Positions 26,518 to 36,290 are shown, counted from the first letter of the stretch. The stretch is DNA of 64,000 bases from Woeseiaceae bacterium (GCA_021773055.1 JAJFKV010000012.1:62001-126000); one strand, 5' to 3'. Numbers and translations are program-made. Notes: generated by a model not told the origin, from the sequence alone.

Positions 26518-26540
26518 AGGCCGGTTTACCGGCCTTTTTG
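26518..26540 (+). terminator. Rho-independent terminator inside the surface cluster
   Basis: Stem AGGCCGG (26518-26524), loop TTTA, stem CCGGCCT (26529-26535), then TTTT. It is the clearest intrinsic terminator in the window. It would end or attenuate the transcript of the first two genes before the third, which has its own GGAG RBS at 26550-26553. Confidence 0.8.
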
Positions 26541-26560
26541 AAAAATAATGGAGTACCGTA

Positions 26561-27655
26561 ATGAAAATTGTAAAAGGAAAAACAGGCCTGATGTTTAGGC
26601 TAGGCGCATTAGTCGCCGCTATGTTGCTTGGGCAACAGGCGATGGCGGAAGGAACGCGTGCCGGAACGACGATCGACAATACTGCGTCGGTCGCTTTTGA
26701 AGTCAACAACATCCCGCAAACGGCGGAAGCGTCAAATACCGTTTCCTTTGTCGTGGATCGTCGTGTTGACTACACACTGGTACCGGTTTCAACACCGGAT
26801 CTTGAGATCGTTAACCCGGGCCAGAATGACGCGTTTGTTGACTTTCTGTTGACCAATACGTCGAACTCGGATCTCGATTTCACATTGGCACTGGCGCAGG
26901 AAACGACCGGTAACCCGGTTGACGGTTCGGGCAATGACAGCACGGATATCAGCAACCTCGAGTATGCGGTAAGTTTGCAGACGGTTGCCGGTGGCGATGC
27001 CGATCCGGCGCAACTTGGTCCTCAGTTCGTCGATGACCTGGCAGCTGACCAGGCGATTCGTATTCGTGTTTGGGGTGATGCTGCCCTGACCATGACCGAC
27101 GGTCAGATCGCGGGTGCCGAGCTGACAGCAACGGCGCAAGATACTGCCGGTGCTGCGCTTGTATACGGCGCTCCAAATACCGATGGCCTGGAAAATGTTG
27201 ATGTCAACGGCAATGCAGGCGTAGAGGTCAGCGTCGATGGCTTTATCGTTGATGCAGCAGCTCTGGGCGTTGCAAAGATCGTCAGCATAATTTCCGGTGA
27301 CCTTGGTACCGGACTGATGCTGCCTGGCGTGGTTCTGCAGTACGAAATAGCAGTCACGAACGCAGCGGGTGCGGCTGATGCAACAGACGTCATCGTTTCT
27401 GACGCAATCGACCCCGATCTGACTTTCCTGACCAGCGCAACATTGCCAGCCAGTGCCTTTACTGACATTCAGGTTGATGATGGTGGTGGTCCAGTGGAAT
27501 GTACGTCGTCAAATGCTGACAATGATGGCTGTGAGGTCGTTGCTGGTGCGCTTGTTGTCGGTGATCCTGTTGATCGCCCGATAACGATTTCGGCTAGCGG
27601 TAGCTATACGGTGCGTTTCCAGGTTCAGATCCCGGATCCAGCAACAACACCGTAA
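26561..27655 (+). CDS. Exported DUF11-type protein, paralogue of the first
   Basis: 364 residues. The signal peptide (LGALVAAMLLGQQAMA) would be cleaved before EGTRAG. The mature start GTRAGTTIDNTASVAFEVNNIPQTAEASNTVSFVVDRRVDYTLVP aligns position by position with the protein at 24942 (GTxxGTxIxNTAxxxF...TAxSNTxxxxV). The middle is a Thr/Asp/Gly-rich beta region. Near the C-terminus LQYEIAVTNAAGAADATDVIVSDAIDPDLTFL is DUF11-like, and SYTVRFQVQIPDPAT ends the protein. A Cys pair (CTSSNADNDGC) may form a disulphide. A GGAGT RBS lies 7 bases upstream. It is 41 bases before the giant outer-membrane protein. Confidence 0.72.
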   Translation: MKIVKGKTGLMFRLGALVAAMLLGQQAMAEGTRAGTTIDNTASVAFEVNNIPQTAEASNTVSFVVDRRVDYTLVPVSTPDLEIVNPGQNDAFVDFLLTNTSNSDLDFTLALAQETTGNPVDGSGNDSTDISNLEYAVSLQTVAGGDADPAQLGPQFVDDLAADQAIRIRVWGDAALTMTDGQIAGAELTATAQDTAGAALVYGAPNTDGLENVDVNGNAGVEVSVDGFIVDAAALGVAKIVSIISGDLGTGLMLPGVVLQYEIAVTNAAGAADATDVIVSDAIDPDLTFLTSATLPASAFTDIQVDDGGGPVECTSSNADNDGCEVVAGALVVGDPVDRPITISASGSYTVRFQVQIPDPATTP

Positions 27656-27696
27656 GCTAGAAGTACAGACGCTTTACGGTGCTTTCAGGACGACAC

Positions 27697-30600
27697 ATGT
27701 CGACCGGACGCAGGGCCACTCATTTGAGTGGCCCTCGTCTCGTCGTGTCTGCCTGGAATGCGCTCGTTTTGGCGTGGCTCTTTGTGGCGGGACCAGCGCT
27801 TGCTGCACCGCCAGGAGCAACACTTAGCAACCAGGCATTTTTGAACTATGACAATACGGCTGGTCAGCCAGCTGTCGTTCCCAGTAATCAGGTGTCTGTC
27901 GTTGTAGCGGTGACTCGTAGTCCCGCAATAGTTGAGTTCACTCGGGTACTTACAGCCGGGACCGGTCTCTATCAAGAGTCGGTCGGTCCGGCCGCTTGTT
28001 TCCAGGGAGGCGCGTTCGTAACGCTGGCCGACCCTGTTCTGACAGGCGGGACCACGATTGACCCAACAACCGTGCAACAAGTCAGCGTCGCGTCATCGTA
28101 CAACCTCGGCGAGCCGCTGTTCCTGCGTGTAACGGATACTGATCAAAACGTCGATTTTCAGATCAATGACACATTGATCGTCGACGTCATTCATGACGCT
28201 TCAGGCGATACAGAAACGGTTCAGTTGTACGAGACCGGACCTGATACGGGCGTCTTTACCGGATACATCCCGTCCGCTCGGGGAGCGGTTTCATCGGGTG
28301 ATTGTGTACTGCAGGGTTCGATCGACTCGAATGTGCGTGTGTCCTATACGGACTCCGCGGACGTTCTTGATTCGGCTCAAGCGGTTGCTAATCTGGATCC
28401 AGTCAGCATCATTTTCGAATCGAGGACCGGTACGCCAGTGGATGGCATTCAGGTTGAGATCGTGGATGATGTAACAGGGTTGCCGGCAACGGTTTACGGC
28501 AACGATGGATTCAGCTTGTTCCCGTCAAATATTGTGGCAGGTTCAACGGTTACAGATGCATCCGGCGCGGCATACACGTTCGGCGCCGGAGAGTATCGAT
28601 TCCCTGTCGTGCCTGATGGCAGTTACCGACTCGTGGTTACACCACCGACAGCCTACATTGCACCATCAACTTCATCGATTGCTGTATTGCAATCACTCCC
28701 GGGCGCGCCCTATGCGCTGGGTCCGGCATCGTTTGGTGCCGTAATTGTTCAGTCAGGACCAGAACCCTTCGATATCGATTTGCCAATAGACCCACAGGCC
28801 ACGGCGCTGTTCCTGCAAAAACGAACGCTTACGACCATCGCCGCACCGGGTGATTTCGTTCGCTATGAACTGGTACTTGAGAATACTTCGAATGCAGGAG
28901 TTGCGACCAATCTCGTCATTACCGATCAACTACCTCCAGGTGTTCGTTTCGTCACGGGTTCGGTAAGCATTGACGGAGTACGAACGTCCGATCCTGTTAT
29001 TAGTCCGGATCTGGCAACACTTTTATTCAATGTTCCGGATTTGAATGCCGGTGCAAACACTCGCATTTACTATGTTGTGGAAATAGTTAGTGGCGCCCGC
29101 GACGACAAGTTGATCAACACTGCGACGGCCAACGCCGCCGGTGGATTGATCTCCAATGAATCGTCAGCCGCAATACGACTGACCGAAGACCTGTTCCGCA
29201 GCACCGGGACCATTATCGGCAGGGTTCTGGATGCGGATTGCAGCCAGGAAACCTTCGCTGAAGATCAGGGCGTGGAGAACATCAGAATTTACCTGGAAGA
29301 CGGGCGCTACGCGGTCAGCGATGCCGGCGGCCGGTTCCATTTCGAAGGTCTCGAAGCCGGCACACACGTGGCACAGCTCGACAGGTTCACCGTGCCGAAA
29401 TACTTCGACATCATGGGTTGCGCCGAAACGGCGGGCTACTCTGGCAGCCGGGAAGCGCAATTCGTGAGCTTGTCGCGTGGCGGTCTGCAACGCGCTGATT
29501 TCTACCTGCGTCGCAAGGAGCCACCGAACGGCCGCATTGACATCGAGATGCGTAACGCAGGCACCGGCAGCACGGAGCAGGTTGCCTATGAAGTCACGCT
29601 GAACGGCATAGGCAATGTCGAAATCGATAACATCAGTCTGATGCTTGTGTTACCGGCAGGCATCAGCTACACACCGGGAACGATGCTACTCAATGGCGAA
29701 CCCGTTAGTGAGCCGCACGTTGTTGGCCCATCGCTGTCGCTGGCAATACCGGCACAAGTCGACAACTGGAAGAGCATTGTCAGCTTCATCGGCAGTATTG
29801 GTGATCAGGTCGAGGGCGAACTGACCACCAAAGCGGTAGCCAAGTTCGATACTCCGATGGAGGCCAGGCAACAAACACCGCTCGTCGAAACTAAAATGCT
29901 GCGTGAGCCTGCCATTATTGAAAACGAAGGCTACGTACTCAATCTCAAGTTTGCGGTTCTGTCGGATCAACTGTCCGCCGCGGATAAACTGCAGCTCGAC
30001 ATGCTGATCGAAGACTGGCACGGCGTCAGCGAAATACAGCTATCCGCAATTGGACACAGCGATAGTCAACGCATCAGCGCTCGCAACAAGCATTTGTTTG
30101 CGGATAACTACGTGCTGTCGCGGGCGCGCGGCATGGCCGCGGCCTTTTATGTTGCAGACGCACTCAGCGTCCCCGGTAAGAATATTCAGGTCGAGGGCAG
30201 GGGGCCGGATGATCCGGTGGCGGACAACGCAACATTTGCTGGCAGGCAGAAGAACCGTCGCGTCGAAATGATCATGACGGGTATTCGACCGAAGCAACCC
30301 TCGTTCCTGGAAGTTACTCAGGAATCGAGCGGCATTAAAGAGACTCAGACGGTCGGCGCAATTCCAGGGATGGAGAAGAAGCGCCGACTAATCGAGGTCG
30401 ACAACAATCTGGGCATGCCGTCTTCGCAGAAGGTACCGCCGCTGGGCTCGCTGTCGGCAGGCTACGCAATGTTGTTGCCTGAGAAAGGATTCGCTCCTGC
30501 GATTCCGGCGACCAAAGTTGCTATCAAACACGCGCCTGGGCAGACCGTGGAATTGACGTTGAACGGTGAACCCGTCAACAAATTGAATTTCGCAGGCGCT

Positions 30601-33534
30601 GACACCAATACGGCGGGCACTATTGCGGTTTCCAGTTGGTCGGGTGTCGACCTGGTTGAGGGTGAGAATAGGCTGCGGGCAGTGATCTGGAATGCCGATG
30701 GCAGTAAGGCGAAAGGCATTCGGCGCAGTATTCACTATACCGGTGGACCGATTCGGGCGGAGATCGTCGAAAGCCTGTCGACGCTAACGGCCGATGGCAA
30801 GACCGCGCCGATATTGGCTGTGCGACTCTTCGATCGATCCGGCAAACCGGCGCGGGCGGGCATCGTCGGTCGATTCCGGGTTGACTCGCCGTATCGGTCA
30901 GCATGGGACGAGATCAATGACCGCAAGAATGCGCTGGTTGAAGTCGGTGATCGCAGCGCGACCTACCGGGTCGATGCCGGTGGTGTCGCATACCTGGAAC
31001 TCGCACCGACTTCGCGCACTGGCGAGGTAACGGTCTTTCTACCGTTCGAAAATTACCGTGAACAGGAATTGCGCGCCTGGCTAAAGCCAGCCCAGCGTGA
31101 CTGGATCCTGGTCGGATTCGCTGAAGGCACCGCTGCGCACAACACAATCTCGGATAATCTCGTCGCGGCCGCTGCGGCGGGACATGAGGAGGGTTATACG
31201 GACGAAGGGCGTGTTGCGTTCTTTGCCAAGGGATCTATTAAAGGAGAGTTCCTGCTGACTGTTGCCTACGATTCCGACCGTGACCGTGACGCGAACCGTG
31301 AGCGATTCAACACCGTGGTTGACCCAAATGCCTATTACACATTGTATGCGGATCAAGCAGAACAACGATTTGAGGCAGCGAGCCAGCGCAAGATCTACGT
31401 CAAGCTTGAGCGCAACCAGTTCTACGCATTATTTGGTGATTTCGACACCGGCATGTCCGTCGCGGAATTGGCGCGCTACCAGCGTCAGTTCAATGGCCTA
31501 AAGAGCGAGTACCGTGGAGAGAACCTTGGTTATACGGCATTCGCCGCGGAAACCGATCAGGCGTTCAATCGTGACGAGATTCGGGGCGATGGCACATCCG
31601 GTCTCTATCAATTGAGCAACGCGCCGATCATTGCGAACAGTGAAAAGATTCGAATCGAAGTGCGTGACCGCTTTGACTCGGGCGTAGTCATTAGCGAACG
31701 TAACTTGTCTCGTTTTCTCGATTACACACTGGATACCCTGAGCGGTACATTGTATTTCAAGCAGCCGGTGCCGAGCCGCGATCTGGATTTTAATCCTGTC
31801 TACATCGTCGCGGAATACGAGTCTGTCGCGCCAGGCACGGAAGACGTTGTTGCCGGTGCACGTGGCTCCCTGCGATCCGCCAGGAACAGGATAGAAGTCG
31901 GTCTGACTCATATCAACGATGCGACGCAAGGCGCAGAGGCAGATTTGACGGGTGTGGATTTACGCTGGCAAATCAATGACCAGACGCTGCTCAAAGCCGA
32001 GGTCGCCGATTCGAATTCGACCATAGCCAGCGTTGCACAGAGTGGCTCAGCGCAAAAAATCGAGCTTGAACACAACGGGGAAACCGTCGACGTTCGTGCT
32101 TTTATCCGTGAAGTCGATGCGGGTTTTGGGCTGGGATACCAGTCGGCGGCCGATTCGGGTATTCGTCGTCTCGGTGTTGACGCTCGTGCCAAAGTCGGCG
32201 AGCGCTTCGTAATCGAAGGCGAGGCTGGCTGGCAGCAGAACCTGCAGACCGAGGACATTCGAAATCTCGCACGAGCTCAAGTGCGTTATGAATATGAAGA
32301 TTTCACAGCACGTCTCGGGCTGGCTCACGCTGAAGACAAATTTGATGATGGTGACAAACGCAGCAGCCAGCTTGTCGAACTCGGTGCTTCACAACGTGTA
32401 CTGGACGGCAAGCTACGTCTGCACGCGAGCGGCAGCTTCGCCCTTAATGAGGACGCCGAGAGCATGGATTACCCACAACGTTACGTCGTTGGCGCAGATT
32501 ACCGTGTAATGGAAGGCGTCGATCTGGTGGCAGAATACGAAGACGCCAGCGGACGAGATATCGAATCCTCGATGGCGAGAGTTGGTGTGCGTGCAACACC
32601 GTGGAGCCGCGCCCAGATAAGCAGCTTTGTAAGCAACGAAACCACAGAATTCGGTCCGCGTCTGTTCGCGAACGTCGGTCTGATCCAGGGTTTCCAACTG
32701 AATGATCGCTGGACCATGGATGTGGGCGTCGATCATGCCGAGACGATCGTTGATGCTAACGGCCGAGTGTTTGATCCGGATCGTGAACTCAGCTCCGGCT
32801 CGCAGAACGAAGACTTTACCGCAGCCTATGCCGGCGCTCTATATTCCTCTGACCTGTGGAGTGCGAATACACGTGTCGAAATGCGTGACTCGAATATGGA
32901 GGATCGCCTGTCACTGCTGTTTGGCTGGTACCGGCAACCGCTCGCGGGGCATGGCTTGTCGGCGGCGTTCACGATGTTCCAGACCGACAGGACACTGGGT
33001 GGTGAAATGTCGCAAGCCAATCTGCGATTCGGCTGGGCGTATCGCCTCGCCGATCGAAAATGGTCGTTCCTGAACAGGACTGACATGATCGCAGATCGTC
33101 TGGATACTGGCACGGCTGACGAAAAGAACTGGCGCCTGATTAATAACTTCAACGCCAATCGGCGCTTCAGCGCGAGTACCCAGTTGTCACTGCAGTATGC
33201 GTTCAAATACGTCCGTTCGAACTTCGACAGCATGAGCTTTTCAGGTTACACAGACTTGATCGGTGTTGATCTTCGCCACGGTTTCCGCGATCGCTGGGAC
33301 GCCGGTGTAAACACCAGTGTCTATCATTCTTACCGTTCCAAAGTGCTGGATTACGGGCTCGGTCTTGACGTTGCGTACAACGTTGGTCACAACATGTGGC
33401 TGTCGCTGGGGTACAACCTGGCCGGGTTCGAGGATGAGGACTTTTCGGCAGCTCGGTATACGGCATCGGGACCTTACTTGCGCTTTACCTTCAAAGCAGA
33501 TCAAAGCCTGCTTAAACGCATTGCGGGGCAATAA
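27697..33534 (+). CDS. Giant outer-membrane protein with DUF11, OmpA-like and C-terminal beta-barrel domains
   Basis: 1945 residues; function unknown. The signal peptide ends near ALA-APPG (residue 36). The N-terminal segment NQAFLNYDNTAG...SNQVSVVV echoes the two smaller proteins. Next comes DUF11 (about 371-480), an SdrD_B/carboxypeptidase-regulatory-like beta-sandwich (about 503-561: GTIIGRVLDAD...SDAGGRFHFEGL), and a second DUF11-like unit (about 625-671). An OmpA C-terminal-like domain follows (about 744-860), with AIGHSDSQRI and GRQKNRRVEMIM for peptidoglycan contact. Then come bacterial Ig-like units (about 945-1070). From about 1138 onward, alternating aromatic/polar strands form a large beta-barrel ending GPYLRFTFKAD near the C-terminus. 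ATG 27697 follows AGGA; GTG 27679 is an alternative. It likely spans the outer membrane and displays the N-terminal domains or anchors the small DUF11 proteins. Confidence 0.82.
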   Translation: MSTGRRATHLSGPRLVVSAWNALVLAWLFVAGPALAAPPGATLSNQAFLNYDNTAGQPAVVPSNQVSVVVAVTRSPAIVEFTRVLTAGTGLYQESVGPAACFQGGAFVTLADPVLTGGTTIDPTTVQQVSVASSYNLGEPLFLRVTDTDQNVDFQINDTLIVDVIHDASGDTETVQLYETGPDTGVFTGYIPSARGAVSSGDCVLQGSIDSNVRVSYTDSADVLDSAQAVANLDPVSIIFESRTGTPVDGIQVEIVDDVTGLPATVYGNDGFSLFPSNIVAGSTVTDASGAAYTFGAGEYRFPVVPDGSYRLVVTPPTAYIAPSTSSIAVLQSLPGAPYALGPASFGAVIVQSGPEPFDIDLPIDPQATALFLQKRTLTTIAAPGDFVRYELVLENTSNAGVATNLVITDQLPPGVRFVTGSVSIDGVRTSDPVISPDLATLLFNVPDLNAGANTRIYYVVEIVSGARDDKLINTATANAAGGLISNESSAAIRLTEDLFRSTGTIIGRVLDADCSQETFAEDQGVENIRIYLEDGRYAVSDAGGRFHFEGLEAGTHVAQLDRFTVPKYFDIMGCAETAGYSGSREAQFVSLSRGGLQRADFYLRRKEPPNGRIDIEMRNAGTGSTEQVAYEVTLNGIGNVEIDNISLMLVLPAGISYTPGTMLLNGEPVSEPHVVGPSLSLAIPAQVDNWKSIVSFIGSIGDQVEGELTTKAVAKFDTPMEARQQTPLVETKMLREPAIIENEGYVLNLKFAVLSDQLSAADKLQLDMLIEDWHGVSEIQLSAIGHSDSQRISARNKHLFADNYVLSRARGMAAAFYVADALSVPGKNIQVEGRGPDDPVADNATFAGRQKNRRVEMIMTGIRPKQPSFLEVTQESSGIKETQTVGAIPGMEKKRRLIEVDNNLGMPSSQKVPPLGSLSAGYAMLLPEKGFAPAIPATKVAIKHAPGQTVELTLNGEPVNKLNFAGADTNTAGTIAVSSWSGVDLVEGENRLRAVIWNADGSKAKGIRRSIHYTGGPIRAEIVESLSTLTADGKTAPILAVRLFDRSGKPARAGIVGRFRVDSPYRSAWDEINDRKNALVEVGDRSATYRVDAGGVAYLELAPTSRTGEVTVFLPFENYREQELRAWLKPAQRDWILVGFAEGTAAHNTISDNLVAAAAAGHEEGYTDEGRVAFFAKGSIKGEFLLTVAYDSDRDRDANRERFNTVVDPNAYYTLYADQAEQRFEAASQRKIYVKLERNQFYALFGDFDTGMSVAELARYQRQFNGLKSEYRGENLGYTAFAAETDQAFNRDEIRGDGTSGLYQLSNAPIIANSEKIRIEVRDRFDSGVVISERNLSRFLDYTLDTLSGTLYFKQPVPSRDLDFNPVYIVAEYESVAPGTEDVVAGARGSLRSARNRIEVGLTHINDATQGAEADLTGVDLRWQINDQTLLKAEVADSNSTIASVAQSGSAQKIELEHNGETVDVRAFIREVDAGFGLGYQSAADSGIRRLGVDARAKVGERFVIEGEAGWQQNLQTEDIRNLARAQVRYEYEDFTARLGLAHAEDKFDDGDKRSSQLVELGASQRVLDGKLRLHASGSFALNEDAESMDYPQRYVVGADYRVMEGVDLVAEYEDASGRDIESSMARVGVRATPWSRAQISSFVSNETTEFGPRLFANVGLIQGFQLNDRWTMDVGVDHAETIVDANGRVFDPDRELSSGSQNEDFTAAYAGALYSSDLWSANTRVEMRDSNMEDRLSLLFGWYRQPLAGHGLSAAFTMFQTDRTLGGEMSQANLRFGWAYRLADRKWSFLNRTDMIADRLDTGTADEKNWRLINNFNANRRFSASTQLSLQYAFKYVRSNFDSMSFSGYTDLIGVDLRHGFRDRWDAGVNTSVYHSYRSKVLDYGLGLDVAYNVGHNMWLSLGYNLAGFEDEDFSAARYTASGPYLRFTFKADQSLLKRIAGQ

Positions 33535-33543
33535 GTGCCGCCA

Positions 33544-33612
33544 CTGTCGTGAGTCGCTGACTGCAATGGCCCGCTTCGCTGCGCTTTATCTGCTGTCAGC
33601 GACTCACGACAG
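33544..33612. repeat. Perfect 18-bp inverted repeat downstream of the giant outer-membrane protein gene
   Basis: CTGTCGTGAGTCGCTGAC at 33544-33561 is matched without error by its reverse complement at 33595-33612, with a 33-base loop. It begins 9 bases after the stop codon. There is no T-run, so it is not a canonical intrinsic terminator. It may be a transcript-stabilising hairpin or a miniature mobile element. Confidence 0.6.
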
Positions 33613-33702
33613 CGACGACGCCTGACACTCCTGAGGTTAAGGCAGGTTTTTGCGTTGAAAGTCTTGCAGCGGTGATGCACTGAACCGTGTAATCTTCTCG
33701 CC

Positions 33703-35616
33703 GTGAAATCTTTGACTGAATTTTTTGGCGATCAAAGCCCCCTTAAAGAACTGTTACCTGGATTCCAGCCCCGGGCCGGGCAGGGGTGGATGGCAGAGGC
33801 GGTAGCGGAGGCGATCGCCAATTCTGACAAGCTGGTCGTCGAGGCTGGCACCGGCACCGGCAAAACATTTGCATACCTGATTCCAGCACTGCTCAGTAGC
33901 CGCAAGACCATTATCAGTACCGGCACCAAGGCTCTGCAGGATCAGTTGTATCACCGCGATCTGCCGCTGGTTGCCAAAGCCATCGGCCGTCCGGTTACGA
34001 CGGCGTTGCTTAAAGGGCGCGCCAATTATCTCTGCCCGCAACGTCTTGAGCAGCTGATCGACCCCGCGTCTACGTTGCTGGAGGATCTCAACGAGGTTCG
34101 GGAATGGCGCTACCGAACCACGAGTGGCGATAAAGCCGAATTGATCGAGGTTCCAGAGGATTCGCCGGTTTGGCCGCTCGTGACATCGACGGCAGACAAT
34201 TGTCTGGGCCAGAAATGTCCCGAGTACTCCAGGTGCCACGTTGTCAAAGCGCGTAAGGCTGCTCAGGAAGCGGACCTCGTCGTCGTCAATCATCACCTGT
34301 TGCTCGCAGATCTTGCGATGAAAGAAGAAGGCTTTGTTGAATTTCTGCCAGGGGCTGAGGCGATTATTCTTGACGAAGCGCATCAGGTTCCGGATCTTGC
34401 AGTGCAGTTTTTTGGCGTAACACTGGGTAGCCGCGAGCTCGAAAGACTGGTTGAAGAGGCGCGCACTGCGACACTGCCATTTTCCCAGCCCGAATTGAAT
34501 CGTCGCATCGACGGACTGCAAACGGCGGTCCGTGAATTGCGGGCGTGCGCACCGCAGAAGGAGGGGCGCCACGAGCTTTCGGAAGTATTAACAGAACTTC
34601 GTGAACCGCTCGATAATCTGGCGCACACGATGCACGATGTGCAGGCGGTGATTGCCGATCTTGCCGACGCTTCGATCGAGCTCGAAAAAATTCACGAGCA
34701 GATTGTCGGCATGGCGGAAAGACTCAATATTCTTGTCAGTGATGACGCATGGGACGGCATGCGCTGGCTCGAGATTCATCCACGCAGTTTGCGCCTGCAC
34801 CTCACGCCGCTGGATGTTTCAGCGAAGCTCAATGGCTTGATAGACAATAAATTTCAAGCGTGGATTTTTACGTCCGCAACGCTTGCGGTAGGCGAGGACT
34901 TTTCGCACTTCGGTACGCGCATGGGTCTTGTCGGTGTGGCCGGGCTAACGTTTCCGAGCCCCTTCCCGCTGCAGCAAAATGGTTTGATTTACCTGCCGGA
35001 AGATCTTCCGCAGCCGTCCGATCCGGGGCATACGGACGCCATGCTGGAGTCTGTGACGCCGCTGCTGGATTTGATTGACGGTGGCATGTTCTGCCTGTTC
35101 ACAAGCCACCGGGCGTTAAACAAGGCCAGAAAATGGTTCAAGGCCCACAAGTCGATATTAGGCGGCCGCGACCTGCTGGTACAAGGGGATGCACCCCGCG
35201 ACGATTTGTTGCGGCGCTTTCGGCAAATCGGCGACGCCGTTCTGCTCGGTACCGGCAGCTTCTGGGAAGGTGTAGATGTGCGCGGGCCGGCACTGAGCGT
35301 TGTGGCGATCGATAAACTGCCGTTCGCCTCGCCCGCCGACCCGTTGATGATGGCTCGACTGGAGTTCATTCGTCGGCAAGGCGGCAACGGATTCATGGAG
35401 CATCAGCTACCGCTGGCAGCACTGTCACTGAAGCAGGGTGCCGGGCGACTGCTGCGTGATCAGACCGACTATGGCGTGGTGGTGCTGTGCGATCCCAGGA
35501 TTCAGGGAAAACGCTACGGCAGGATGTTCCTTCAGTGCCTCGAACCAATGCCGACGACATCGGCGCTGAACGAAGTGTCCAGCTTTCTGGCCGCTCACAG
35601 GCGGGCCGCGGCGTGA
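33703..35616 (+). CDS. DinG/YoaA-family ATP-dependent DNA helicase
   Basis: XPD-like superfamily 2 helicase, 637 residues. Walker A is EAGTGTGKT (residues 47-55) and Walker B is DEAH (224-227). Four cysteines, Cys111, Cys167, Cys172 and Cys178, are placed as in iron-sulphur helicases (LCPQ; NCLGQKCPEYSRC). C-terminal motifs include LLGTGSFWEGVDVRG and LKQGAGRLLRDQTDYGVVVLCDPR. Length and lack of an exonuclease domain point to YoaA more than classical DinG (about 710). It would unwind 5'-3' at stalled forks. The start is GTG 33703. It overlaps tsaB by 4 bases (GTGA), a yoaA-tsaB pairing common in gammaproteobacteria. Confidence 0.93.
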   Translation: MKSLTEFFGDQSPLKELLPGFQPRAGQGWMAEAVAEAIANSDKLVVEAGTGTGKTFAYLIPALLSSRKTIISTGTKALQDQLYHRDLPLVAKAIGRPVTTALLKGRANYLCPQRLEQLIDPASTLLEDLNEVREWRYRTTSGDKAELIEVPEDSPVWPLVTSTADNCLGQKCPEYSRCHVVKARKAAQEADLVVVNHHLLLADLAMKEEGFVEFLPGAEAIILDEAHQVPDLAVQFFGVTLGSRELERLVEEARTATLPFSQPELNRRIDGLQTAVRELRACAPQKEGRHELSEVLTELREPLDNLAHTMHDVQAVIADLADASIELEKIHEQIVGMAERLNILVSDDAWDGMRWLEIHPRSLRLHLTPLDVSAKLNGLIDNKFQAWIFTSATLAVGEDFSHFGTRMGLVGVAGLTFPSPFPLQQNGLIYLPEDLPQPSDPGHTDAMLESVTPLLDLIDGGMFCLFTSHRALNKARKWFKAHKSILGGRDLLVQGDAPRDDLLRRFRQIGDAVLLGTGSFWEGVDVRGPALSVVAIDKLPFASPADPLMMARLEFIRRQGGNGFMEHQLPLAALSLKQGAGRLLRDQTDYGVVVLCDPRIQGKRYGRMFLQCLEPMPTTSALNEVSSFLAAHRRAAA

Positions 35617-36290
35617 AGTTGCTGGCGATAGATACGTCATCCGTTGCTTGCACCGTAGCACTTGGCATTGGCGATGAGTTGATCGAGCGTCACGAAGAAC
35701 AGGAACGCGAGCACACGCGTCTGTTGATGCCGATGATTCGTGAAGTGCTGGACGTGGCCGGGGCTGCGCTCGAGGATCTTGATGCTATTGTTTTGGGCAA
35801 TGGCCCCGGGTCATTCATCGGCATGCGAATAGCCGCATCCGTGTCCCAGGGGCTGGCGCACGGCGCTGGCCTGAAGATTGTCCCGGTGTCTTCACTGGCT
35901 GCCGTTGCGGCAGAGGTCATGCATGAATCTGACGCCGATGTGGTCGCTGTCAGCCAGAATGCTCATATGCAGGAAGTCTATTTGGGATTGTTTAAACGTA
36001 ACGCCAACAATTTGCCAGAGCCGATCTGCGCAGAACGATTGCAAGGCCAGCAGCTAATCGAAGAGCTGCAGCAGATGGAATGCGACACGACGGTAGCGGC
36101 CGGACAGGGATGGCAACATTACCCGCAGCTGCTTGCTATCAACGAAAGTATGCTCGGTGCACAGTCGGAGGTACTTTATCCACGCGCTACGTTCTTACTG
36201 CCATTAGTCGACCTCGCAGAAGCTGTGAATCCGGAAGACGTACAACCTGCTTATTTGCGACAAAAGGTTGCCGAAAAACCGGGCGATTAA
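35613..36290 (+). CDS. tsaB: tRNA threonylcarbamoyladenosine biosynthesis protein TsaB
   Basis: Non-catalytic ASKHA-fold partner of TsaD in synthesis of t6A at position 37 of ANN-decoding tRNAs. It begins LLAIDTSSVACTVALGI, and has EREHTRLLMPMI and the diagnostic GNGPGSFIGMRIAASVSQGLA segment near residues 65-83. The 225-residue length fits. Start GTG 35613 overlaps the helicase stop (GTGA). A longer in-frame reading would run into the helicase gene and is rejected. Confidence 0.95.
   Translation: MKLLAIDTSSVACTVALGIGDELIERHEEQEREHTRLLMPMIREVLDVAGAALEDLDAIVLGNGPGSFIGMRIAASVSQGLAHGAGLKIVPVSSLAAVAAEVMHESDADVVAVSQNAHMQEVYLGLFKRNANNLPEPICAERLQGQQLIEELQQMECDTTVAAGQGWQHYPQLLAINESMLGAQSEVLYPRATFLLPLVDLAEAVNPEDVQPAYLRQKVAEKPGD

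Noticed and set aside
33754..34572. 272-codon minus-strand frame inside the helicase gene
   Set aside because: The plus-strand helicase has intact Walker, DEAH and FeS motifs. The antisense frame is a shadow of its codon bias.
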